The notes under the pieces were generated by a model. That model ran no database searches, had not been told where the DNA came from, and saw only the letters and a list, made by a program, of their open reading frames with translations. Shown in pieces: positions 8,102 to 14,370 of a stretch of 16,370 bases of DNA. The position numbers and the translations under genes are program-made. The stretch comes from Methanobacteriota archaeon (GTDB taxonomy: Archaea; Thermoplasmatota; Poseidoniia; Poseidoniales; Poseidoniaceae), in assembly GCA_018645535.1 (NCBI GenBank), contig JABGWN010000007.1, positions 1 through 16,370 of the forward strand. The letters are read 5' to 3'. Position 1 is the stretch's first letter, and the number at the start of each line of letters is the position of its first letter.

Positions 8102-8178
8102 GGCCCTATAGTGTAGCTTGGATATCACGCCGGCTTGCGGAGCCAGCAACCCGTGTTCGAATCGCGGTGGGGCCGCCA
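8102..8178 (+). tRNA. tRNA-Arg (anticodon GCG), CCA encoded
   Basis: A full cloverleaf can be drawn. The acceptor GGCCCTA (8102-8108) pairs with TGGGGCC (8168-8174), including one G-T pair. The D stem GTG/CAC has a T-T at the fourth position, and the D loop carries GGA (so A20, an arginine identity base). The anticodon stem CCGGC/GCCAG encloses the loop TTGCGGA, with anticodon GCG at 8137-8139. The T stem CCGTG/CGCGG with loop TTCGAAT is canonical. The discriminator is G at 8175 and CCA is encoded at 8176-8178. The variable loop is 4 nt and there is no intron. The anticodon stem has one C-A mismatch (8131 against 8145). It would read the CGC and CGU arginine codons. The convergent gene's stop lies 2 nt beyond the CCA. 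Confidence 0.87.
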
Positions 8179-8180
8179 AC

Positions 8181-9080
8181 TCAAGACTCTGCGCCTTCGC
8201 GCTCGTTATTTTCATCAGCAATTAATCGCTTCTCGAGAGGTGAATAATGAGGTGCGACCATCTTTCTAAAGTAGCCGTCTGAAGCATATGTTTCGTCTTC
8301 AACTAAAACTCTAGGAGAATCTGAAAGCAATTCCAGAATGCTGAATACATCCTCATAATGGTAAGCATACTCAAATTCTACGGTATCGGGAACTACTTGC
8401 TTCCAAGCTCTTTGTCTTGGTTTCTTGAACCAGATTGTAAAGCCTTTAACAAGCGGATTACCATCGCTCATTCTCCATTTCCAACCATTTGTTCCTTTGA
8501 TTTCAACCACGTTCTCTCCAGGGATGTATGTGGCATCCATCGTCACATCAAAGAATTCCTTGAGGGCTTCAGAGGCTGGGCTTGCAGATAGTCCATACAG
8601 GTTGAGCAATGAATGTCGAAGAGGGCCGTGTCTCTCCTGTTGAATGAATTTGTCATCATTAAGGAGCATCAGGAAATATGAATCCAGAACATCGCATCCA
8701 GGGAGGTTGGCAACGTTTTGATGATCTGGCTGAATACAAACGGATGTTTCTTTTCCATCGAGTTTTCCCTTGAATGTAGCAGTTGTTGCGTTGAGGCCGC
8801 TTCCCCCTGCATAGGGATTTCTCATTCGTTGAATCAATCCGTCAAGAGGTACTGAATAGGTAGCAAGTTTTCCAAGAATGATTATCTTATCTCCTGCGAA
8901 AATAATCCGGTCTGGATTTCTTTCGATTGTTTTTAGGAGGTAGTCAAAGGATGTCTGCATTGCTGTAAAACTATCAGTAACGAGATTTTTGAATACGTTC
9001 TTTTTCTCTTCTTGATACTCAAAAGAAGCTGATGGAGTTTCTTTCTCATTTTCGTCATCTGTATCAAATAAATCGCTCAT
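8181..9080 (-). CDS. Conserved-looking hypothetical protein with acidic N-terminus
   Basis: A 299-aa soluble protein that I do not recognise. The first 35 residues are acidic and probably disordered (DLFDTDDENEKET). After that it alternates beta-type and helical segments without low complexity, suggesting one compact domain; examples are PDRIIFAGDKIIILGKLATY, a Gly/Asn-rich loop NPYAGGSGLN, and a beta-rich C-terminal half with many Trp residues (NGWKWRMSDGNPLVKGFTIW). There is no signal peptide, membrane segment, Cys cluster or obvious catalytic motif. The ATG at 9080 is preferred to an in-frame TTG at 9098; neither has a clear ribosome-binding site. It lies 33 nt downstream of the HAD phosphatase gene on the same strand. 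Its stop is 2 nt from the encoded CCA of the opposing tRNA, so its transcript may run through the tRNA antisense strand. Confidence 0.7.
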   Translation of the reverse strand: MSDLFDTDDENEKETPSASFEYQEEKKNVFKNLVTDSFTAMQTSFDYLLKTIERNPDRIIFAGDKIIILGKLATYSVPLDGLIQRMRNPYAGGSGLNATTATFKGKLDGKETSVCIQPDHQNVANLPGCDVLDSYFLMLLNDDKFIQQERHGPLRHSLLNLYGLSASPASEALKEFFDVTMDATYIPGENVVEIKGTNGWKWRMSDGNPLVKGFTIWFKKPRQRAWKQVVPDTVEFEYAYHYEDVFSILELLSDSPRVLVEDETYASDGYFRKMVAPHYSPLEKRLIADENNEREGAES

Positions 9081-9113
9081 GTCAGGATCTATTTTCAAGA
9101 CTATATGAAGGTG

Positions 9114-9788
9114 CTAAGGCCATTCTACAATTTCCCATTTGTTCTGTTGTGCAAATGACCTCAAGGAGGATTCTGGATTAACAGCGATTGCATGGCCGCA
9201 TATTCGCATAAACCATGAGTCAGCAAGCGTATTTCCGTACCCGTAACATTTCGAAAGATCATGCCCGTTTTCCTTAGCATCTAATTCCACTACGGGCACT
9301 TTTCCTTTTCGTCTCGGAACAGACCAGCCACGTTCAGATCCTGAAAGAAGGCCATCACGTTTACTTGGCCCGCAGCCATAAACTTCATCCATGCCTAATA
9401 TCCGCCCCATGGCTTCTGCCATTGGTGCAACTGTCGCCGTTACTAATACAAGCCTGTGTCCTTGTTCTCGATGCCAAGCAATCTTTTCCCATGCGCGTTG
9501 AGATATCCTAGGCTCAAGAATTCTAGGGGCGATTTCATCCGAGTAGCGCTCTAAAACCGACCAAGAAGCAAGAGACAAATGCCCTCTATTGCGTAAAGCA
9601 TCATAAGGAGATTTACCAGTCAAAAGACCGAATAAAGTGCCGAAAGACCATGCGAGTGTTGCGTGAGGGATTCGCCAAGGTCGTCTTTTTGCAAGTACTC
9701 CAGTCAATGTTTTTTCACTTGAAGCGTTAAGTAATGTCCCATCAAGGTCGAAGTATGCAGCAACCTGTTGCTCTTCGCTCATAAGCAT
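9114..9788 (-). CDS. HAD-superfamily phosphatase (subclass IB, SerB-like)
   Basis: A 224-aa HAD-fold hydrolase, likely cytoplasmic, removing phosphate from a small metabolite or lipid head group. Motif I is DLDGT at residues 14-18, with D14 the expected nucleophile and D16 the general acid. A helical cap of about 80 residues follows, the placing expected of subclass IB (phosphoserine-phosphatase-like) enzymes. Motif II is the Thr of LVLVTAT, motif III is the Lys of GKVPVVELD, and motif IV reads YGYGNTLAD, where the first metal-site Asp of the more common GDSxxD is Asn. Asn is found there in some subclass IB proteins, so activity is still likely. The ATG at 9788 is used; another ATG lies two codons on. 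The substrate cannot be assigned: there is no fused acyltransferase and no serine pathway gene nearby. Confidence 0.82.
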   Translation of the reverse strand: MLMSEEQQVAAYFDLDGTLLNASSEKTLTGVLAKRRPWRIPHATLAWSFGTLFGLLTGKSPYDALRNRGHLSLASWSVLERYSDEIAPRILEPRISQRAWEKIAWHREQGHRLVLVTATVAPMAEAMGRILGMDEVYGCGPSKRDGLLSGSERGWSVPRRKGKVPVVELDAKENGHDLSKCYGYGNTLADSWFMRICGHAIAVNPESSLRSFAQQNKWEIVEWP

Positions 9789-9864
9789 AGCAAGAGGTGA
9801 AGACTCATGAGTTCGTCGGTGTCTATTCTATTGAATGCAATAGTTAAACACCTGAAAATAAAGT

Positions 9865-10149
9865 TCATGCTGAATTTTCTTCAGTCTCATCTAGTCGGCC
9901 ATAGACTCGCCTTCCTGCACGATGATCTTGCCACCAGGTCAGTCGATCTGCAAGATGCCTTGGGATGAAGAATCCGACTTTTCTAGGTGTGAGGCCATGA
10001 TTTCTCATTACCCTATCGTGGGAAAGATTTGCAACAATGGATTGAGCTGAGCATCCTGGATTTGCCGTAACGAATCGCATTATCTCATTTTTTAGTCGGT
10101 CAAATCGTGCTTTCTTTTGGGAACCTTTCCCTAATCGTCTTGGAGACAT
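9865..10149 (-). CDS. Small winged-helix protein
   Basis: A 94-aa basic protein. The start (SPRRLGKGSQKKARFDRLK) is strongly positive. A helix NEIMRFVTANPGCSAQSIVA then resembles the first two helices of a winged helix (the NPGCSAQSI pattern recalls the 'P-G-x-S-x-x-x-I' seen in archaeal wHTH proteins). Next come a third helix region, HGLTPRKVGFFIPRHL, and a final strand with RRVYGRL as a possible wing. A nucleic-acid-binding role is therefore likely. There is no sign of membrane or secretion. The gene stands 76 nt upstream of the HAD gene and 48 nt downstream of the next gene on the same strand. The ATG at 10149 is the first of the frame. I do not recognise a named family, and a target site cannot be inferred. 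Confidence 0.7.
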   Translation of the reverse strand: MSPRRLGKGSQKKARFDRLKNEIMRFVTANPGCSAQSIVANLSHDRVMRNHGLTPRKVGFFIPRHLADRLTWWQDHRAGRRVYGRLDETEENSA

Positions 10150-10197
10150 AATTACGACTTTCGTCGTTTACGGTTATGAAAGAAATGGGGGGAATCC

Positions 10198-10551
10198 CTA
10201 CTCAAATGAAACCGGTTGAGTGGTTTTCCAGTTGGCCGTAGCGAGTTTCTTTGCTTTGCCATCCGCTATAATCGGGGCAATCTTATCCAGTCGACCGTGC
10301 ATACCATGAACATGGAATTTAACACGCAGTTCTGCGGTAAGTGAGGCTTCCAGTGCTTGCATTTGATCGTCATCTAAATCAACCGATGCAAGTGTTTCTC
10401 CAGAGGATTGAGAGATAATTGTGAGTGTCTTATCCTTGCAGGACATTGCTGGCCTGAAGTCCATATCATCGGGATGATGCATCCAAACTGATACGTCCAA
10501 AGACAATGTGTCTCGTATGTTTACTCGACTGATTTCAACAGATTCAACCAT
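10198..10551 (-). CDS. Small hypothetical protein, beta-rich
   Basis: A 117-aa soluble protein that I do not recognise. It begins with alternating polar and hydrophobic residues (VESVEISRVNIRDTLSLDVS) typical of beta strands. An acidic helix, DLDDDQMQALEASL, sits in the middle, and the protein ends in a Lys/Ala-rich segment, GKAKKLATANWK. There is no signal peptide, no membrane helix and only one Cys. The ATG at 10551 is preferred; a TTG three codons upstream is in frame. It lies 50 nt downstream of the PKD lipoprotein gene and could share its transcript. Its reading frame shows no breaks and its residue mix is like its neighbours, which is why I treat it as a real gene. Confidence 0.6.
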   Translation of the reverse strand: MVESVEISRVNIRDTLSLDVSVWMHHPDDMDFRPAMSCKDKTLTIISQSSGETLASVDLDDDQMQALEASLTAELRVKFHVHGMHGRLDKIAPIIADGKAKKLATANWKTTQPVSFE

Positions 10552-10601
10552 GCCACTCAACCCTTCCAGTCAACAGTCCTTCAAACTCTTTTCGTCCAAA
10601 C

Positions 10602-11777
10602 CTACTCGAATGCAATCTCTGTAATGACTGGTTCTTGTATTGTGATTTTTATTGTTAACACCCAATCATTTCCGGAATCAGGGTCTGGGAGGACTTCAAT
10701 CACAGAGTCAGGATTGGATTGCAGAGCTTGTACGATTAGCACCCACGGAGACTGTCCAAAAGCTGCACCTGGTTCATTGAGCAACATGTTAACGACCATT
10801 TCCATATTGTCTGATTCATAGATTCCTTCTGCACCTGATGGGTTGAGTTTGTCCGCAGTAAGTGTTGCTTTCGCATTTTCGTTGGCTGTTATGTTTCCGC
10901 CTTCTGTATCCGCTCGCTCTTGGTAGTTCTCTTCGGGGACAGTAACGACAAGCGTGAAATTATCGTAAGGTTGGATTAGATCATTCTCTAATTCGAGAAT
11001 TGCCTCATATGAAATTATTCTACCAGAGAGGCCTGGTGTGATTTCTTGACTCCATTCATCACCATCTTCAAGATAGTCCGACCAGGATTGTTCGATTACT
11101 TTCTCGTTCCATACAACACTGAACCGTCGAGAAGATACATTGAGTTCAAAGACTTCTGTTAGAACTCCTTCTTGGCCATCGTCAATCGTTACAGAGCCGA
11201 TATAGATCCCACTTACATTGGTGGGGACTAACACTTGATTCTCAGTAGAGTCTATGTCGTTACGGCCATCACCATCGCCATCCGAATCAACGCCCCAGTC
11301 AAGATCCCAGGAGAAGAGTAAATTATTTCCTTCTGGATCTGCTGAAGCTGAAGCATCGAGAAGGACGGAATCTCCTGCTCTTGGATTTTCTGGATATCTC
11401 AAATCTATAATCGGTGCCCCGTTCACAATTACAACCGCCGAGGTTTCGTCGACTCCTCCTTGGTCGTTTACCACTGTTAGGGTTACAGTGTAGGCTCCAA
11501 ACATCTCGTATGTGTGTGAGGTGAATCCAGACACTGTCTCACGTTTTTCTCCGTCGCCAAAATCCCAGCGGTAGTCGGTGATAATGCCTTCAACTGCGTC
11601 TGATTCTCGGGCGTCGAAGGTCACCATTTCTCCTTCCTGTATGAGAAGGGGATAGGCTTCCATTGTCGCCCTAGGTTGAGGGGCTGTGTCAAGAATTCCT
11701 GTACAACCAGCAAGAGAAAACGAGCACATCAAAAGAACTAATCCTAGCCCTTTCAACCGCATTTTATTCCCTTGCAT
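10602..11777 (-). CDS. Secreted lipoprotein with PKD domains
   Basis: A 391-aa protein anchored outside the cell. A signal peptide with basic start (MRLKG) and hydrophobic core ends in the lipobox LAGC, with Cys25 as the expected lipid-modified residue. Residues about 35-118 form a PKD domain with the hallmark WDFGDGE and an HTYEMFGAYTVTLTV strand. Residues about 120-215 are a second PKD-like domain (DASASADPEGNNLLFSWDLD) carrying an Asp-rich DSDGDGDGRNDID loop that looks calcium-binding. The last about 170 residues are unassigned beta/alpha sequence. PKD domains usually mediate protein or polysaccharide contacts. The ATG at 11777 is given; the ATG at 11762 would leave a shorter and equally good signal peptide. 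A TATA-like box lies 25 bp upstream. Its ligand is unknown. Confidence 0.83.
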   Translation of the reverse strand: MQGNKMRLKGLGLVLLMCSFSLAGCTGILDTAPQPRATMEAYPLLIQEGEMVTFDARESDAVEGIITDYRWDFGDGEKRETVSGFTSHTYEMFGAYTVTLTVVNDQGGVDETSAVVIVNGAPIIDLRYPENPRAGDSVLLDASASADPEGNNLLFSWDLDWGVDSDGDGDGRNDIDSTENQVLVPTNVSGIYIGSVTIDDGQEGVLTEVFELNVSSRRFSVVWNEKVIEQSWSDYLEDGDEWSQEITPGLSGRIISYEAILELENDLIQPYDNFTLVVTVPEENYQERADTEGGNITANENAKATLTADKLNPSGAEGIYESDNMEMVVNMLLNEPGAAFGQSPWVLIVQALQSNPDSVIEVLPDPDSGNDWVLTIKITIQEPVITEIAFE

Positions 11778-11798
11778 AAATTGAGGTTCAACCTAATC

Positions 11799-11805
11799 CT
11801 ATATC
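11799..11805 (-). promoter_or_regulatory. TATA-like box of the PKD lipoprotein gene
   Basis: On the minus strand GATATAG is centred 25 bp before the ATG at 11777 and 40 bp before the alternative ATG at 11762. A start site about 26 bp downstream of the box would give a leaderless message from the first ATG, or a 14-nt leader for the second. No ribosome-binding site precedes the first ATG, which agrees with leaderless translation. Confidence 0.4.
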
Positions 11806-11867
11806 TAACCATGTTGTAATGCAGTACACACAGAGGTTTGTTTCAGATGTCTAAATTCCCACCGGAA

Positions 11868-12263
11868 TCAATCGAATGAAACCTCTTCTGGAAGGTCTCC
11901 TATTATTCTCGCAGTGTTGAGATGGTCTCCCATTTCTTCGATAGAATCATGAATAACAACGTTTTTTTCTGAAAAGTTTTCCATCTCCTCATCAACTAGA
12001 ACGTCGTCAAGCGCTGCATTTGATTGATCATAATCTGGGGCAGGTTGAACAGAACTTGGAAGAATCTTTTCTTCATCTTCGTCAAGAATGGATTCTATCG
12101 ATTCCACATTTTCTCCTACGTCCACAACGTATTGTTTCTTGAGTATCTCGAGTATTTCTTCTTCAGATTCTTCAAAACTTGCTTCCGTTTCTATGTCTTG
12201 ATTCTTCTTTGTGAAGAAGCGGCGAAAGAATCCCATGTTCGGGATGAGGAGTTTCTTCTTCAT
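11868..12263 (-). CDS. Acidic hypothetical protein with basic aromatic N-terminus
   Basis: A 131-aa protein that I do not recognise. It starts with a short basic, aromatic stretch (MGFFRRFFTKK from residue 10) that could form an amphipathic helix and touch the membrane. The remainder is very acidic with long Glu/Asp runs (EESEEEILEILKK, ILDEDEEKIL) and is probably largely disordered. It has no transmembrane helix and no catalytic motif. The frame is open upstream to 12359, but that part overlaps the start of the opposing exonuclease gene, so an ATG at 12263 or 12236 is more likely. I give 12263; 12236 (122 aa, beginning MGFF) is an equal rival. It is separated from the exonuclease by a 62-bp divergent spacer and lies 90 nt upstream of the PKD lipoprotein gene on the same strand. 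Confidence 0.6.
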   Translation of the reverse strand: MKKKLLIPNMGFFRRFFTKKNQDIETEASFEESEEEILEILKKQYVVDVGENVESIESILDEDEEKILPSSVQPAPDYDQSNAALDDVLVDEEMENFSEKNVVIHDSIEEMGDHLNTARIIGDLPEEVSFD

Positions 12264-12325
12264 TGCCTTTTCTAATCTTGTTGCATAAAGCGATAGTTCT
12301 TCAATCGTCGCGTACAGCACGACAT

Positions 12326-13150
12326 ATGGAACTCCTTGATGGCGAACGAGTTCTTGCATTTGATTTGGAAACCACGGGAATAAGCACTTCCCGTGATCGG
12401 ATTGTACAATTGGCTCTCATAGGCTCAGATGCCGACGGCTCGGAACTCTCCTATGATCGACTTGTAAATCCTCGACGACCCATCCCCTATGAAGCCCAAC
12501 GCGTTCATGGAATTTCAGATTCTGACGTACGGAGTGAACCCGATTTTTCCGCAATCGCTGATCAGGTTGCTGCGCTGATACAAGGCAGTGTACTTGTTGG
12601 TCATAACGTTCGCAAATTTGACATGCCCATGCTACGGAATGAGTTTTTGAGAATCGGCGCTTTGCCACCAGAACCGAAGGCTATTTTGGATACACTTGAG
12701 ATGGTTCGAAGACTCAAACTACCGAGACCACATCGCTTGGGATCCCAATGTGCTCGCCATGGAATCTCCCTTGAAAACGCACACACAGCTGCTGCCGATG
12801 CTGCTGCTTCACTTTTGTTGCTTTGGAAACTTGGACTTGACCATCCCACGCATTTCCGAAAATCATTGCTTGAAGTGGAACAGTGGTGTGCCACCGGTTC
12901 AACCGCATCCCCGCAATCCGATTTGGGACGACAATTGGATGATCTCGAACTTGTGGACCCAAATGGAATGGTTCGGCGTGATGGGGAACACATGGTCTTA
13001 GCCGTTGGTCGACATCGGGGGCGTCACCTGAAGGAATTGTTAGAATTGGACATCAGCTATCTGTACTGGCTTATCTCTCCAAATGGTATCGAAGACCATG
13101 GTGCTTCGGAGGAAATCAAAACCTATCTTGGGCTTAGTTCATCTTCCTGA
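12326..13150 (+). CDS. DnaQ-like DEDDh 3'-5' exonuclease with C-terminal DUF3820-like module
   Basis: A 274-aa nuclease that should remove nucleotides from 3' ends of DNA or RNA using two metal ions. All exonuclease motifs are present: Exo I FDLETTG (D13, E15), Exo II HNVRKFD (D99), and Exo III HTAAAD (H153, D158), the DEDDh arrangement. The central part also has VHGISDSDV, normal for DNA-polymerase-III-epsilon-type exonucleases. After a linker, residues about 230-262 read VGRHRGRHLKELLELDISYLYWLI in pieces, a pattern like the DUF3820 module (F-G-K-h-K-G-x-x-L ... YLxWL) that is often fused to this exonuclease type. The frame is open back to 12263, but the ATG at 12326 starts directly before the fold. 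The 3' end overlaps the convergent Cas4-like nuclease by 12 bp. It could act in repair or RNA turnover. Confidence 0.85.
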   Translation: MELLDGERVLAFDLETTGISTSRDRIVQLALIGSDADGSELSYDRLVNPRRPIPYEAQRVHGISDSDVRSEPDFSAIADQVAALIQGSVLVGHNVRKFDMPMLRNEFLRIGALPPEPKAILDTLEMVRRLKLPRPHRLGSQCARHGISLENAHTAAADAAASLLLLWKLGLDHPTHFRKSLLEVEQWCATGSTASPQSDLGRQLDDLELVDPNGMVRRDGEHMVLAVGRHRGRHLKELLELDISYLYWLISPNGIEDHGASEEIKTYLGLSSSS

Positions 13151-14296
13151 ATCTGGAATTGGAGCCCATGGGAGAACATCACACCAAGGACCGACTCTCC
13201 ACACATCGCGATTCATCATCGCACTGCCGATGAAAATTGGACCTTCATGTCCATCATCAAGCAGTTTTTCAAGGACTTCTTTGCCCTTCCCATCGAATTG
13301 AACGCTTCGCTTTTCACCAACGGGTTCAACTTCCCCTTGATCGCCTTTTGGCGTACATGACTCCACGATTGCAATTCCCTGTGCAGGTTTGTATTGATGG
13401 ATGATAATCACACCATCTGCAAAATCGCCTTTGTGAAGGCTCCCACTTTCATGCCTCCACTTCAACCAATGAGGACACCATGCTTTCCAATCACAAAAAC
13501 CACCGCAGGAAGATTGCCCAGGCGTAGGCGCAAGTGGTTCTTCTGTGATTTGAGTTGCCTTCCAAGCAGCCAAAGCATCTTCAAGAACGTTGTCACCTTT
13601 AGCGACCCATTTTGAGGTAGTACTCGTATACCATCCTTCTGCTCGAACAGGAGGTGGATTTGGATTATTTGAAAGAAGAATATCCCTGTACATTCGAAGC
13701 TGTCGATTCACTTCTGGCTTGAGTGACCCAATTGGTGCTTTCCCAGTTTTAAGATCCGCAACAAGCCACCCCTCAAGTTTGCCTTCTTTATCGATCTCTG
13801 CAAGAAGTAGATCTAATCGGCCCATGAGGTGTCCGTCTTTTGTTACCAATTCTCCTTCGACTGCGATAACCAGTGATTGAATTTTTTTCCATAACGCAAC
13901 TGTTATTCTTTCGAATGAAAGCCCTGCAATTCCAACATGATCTAACAGCATATTGACAGCACCAGTTTGTTGTTTTCTGGCTTCTTTGTACTTGTCTTCC
14001 TTCCAGTTTGGATGGCGTGGCGTTTCATGAAAAATTTGCTTTTCTTCCTCCCATCGCTTCTGAAGAATCTCATCTGCTGTGTTTGGCAGCCAATTTGATT
14101 CCGATAATTCCCGTCCATCGAGATTGATTTGGAGAAGGTCTTCGATGGAGGCGTGAACCGCTGTACCAAGTGATGCGGCCATTCCAGCTTTACGGGGTAA
14201 GCCCTGCCTGCTGAGCCAATACATGCGCGGACAGGTCTCGTAACGATTCCATGCCGAAGGTGAGAGTCTGTGCTGTCGAACTTCGACCATGTTCAT
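13139..14296 (-). CDS. Cas4/AddB-like PD-(D/E)XK nuclease with Fe-S cluster and extra C-terminal domain
   Basis: A 385-aa nuclease of the RecB/Cas4 superfamily. The N-terminus has LSPSAWNRYETCPRMYW with Cys22, the first cluster ligand. A GTAVHASIEDLL segment carries the motif-I-type His. GRLDLL provides the metal-binding Asp162, LVADLKTGK gives Asp181 and Lys183, and QLRMYRD is the downstream Gln-Tyr motif. Cys264, Cys268 and Cys274 (SCGGFCDWKAWCPHW) complete a probable [4Fe-4S] site, as in AddB and Cas4. About 110 residues follow the last Cys and are not part of the usual fold; they look beta-rich and may be an OB-like DNA-binding domain. The frame reaches a TTG at 14383 that overlaps the divergent PAC2 gene, so the ATG at 14296 (or 14290) is preferred. 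No cas genes or repeats are nearby, so a CRISPR role is unlikely; DNA repair is more plausible. Confidence 0.83.
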   Translation of the reverse strand: MNMVEVRQHRLSPSAWNRYETCPRMYWLSRQGLPRKAGMAASLGTAVHASIEDLLQINLDGRELSESNWLPNTADEILQKRWEEEKQIFHETPRHPNWKEDKYKEARKQQTGAVNMLLDHVGIAGLSFERITVALWKKIQSLVIAVEGELVTKDGHLMGRLDLLLAEIDKEGKLEGWLVADLKTGKAPIGSLKPEVNRQLRMYRDILLSNNPNPPPVRAEGWYTSTTSKWVAKGDNVLEDALAAWKATQITEEPLAPTPGQSSCGGFCDWKAWCPHWLKWRHESGSLHKGDFADGVIIIHQYKPAQGIAIVESCTPKGDQGEVEPVGEKRSVQFDGKGKEVLEKLLDDGHEGPIFIGSAMMNRDVWRVGPWCDVLPWAPIPDSGR

Positions 14297-14370
14297 CGGT
14301 AAGCATTGAGGGACATCAAACCTACGCTTGTAGCCGAAAGTGTTGAATGCCTCCGCCTCGACCTTAGGAC

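Noticed and set aside
8102..8178. tRNA read one base earlier, with acceptor GGGCCCT from 8101.
   Set aside because: That register gives two mismatches in the acceptor stem (G-G and T-T). Starting at 8102 gives seven pairs including one G-T.
9849..9864. T-rich stretch just after the small winged-helix gene (CTTTATTTTC on the minus strand) as a terminator.
   Set aside because: The T run is short and broken, and the downstream HAD gene follows within 76 nt on the same strand, so readthrough is as likely.
12263..12359. Mutual overlap of the acidic protein (-) and the exonuclease (+) when both are read from their longest starts.
   Set aside because: Internal ATGs at 12263/12236 and 12326 remove the overlap, leave a normal divergent spacer, and start right at the recognisable part of the exonuclease.
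13139..14296. CRISPR Cas4 function for the Fe-S nuclease.
   Set aside because: There is no Cas1/Cas2 and no repeat array in the window, and the protein is about twice the size of Cas4 with an extra C-terminal region.
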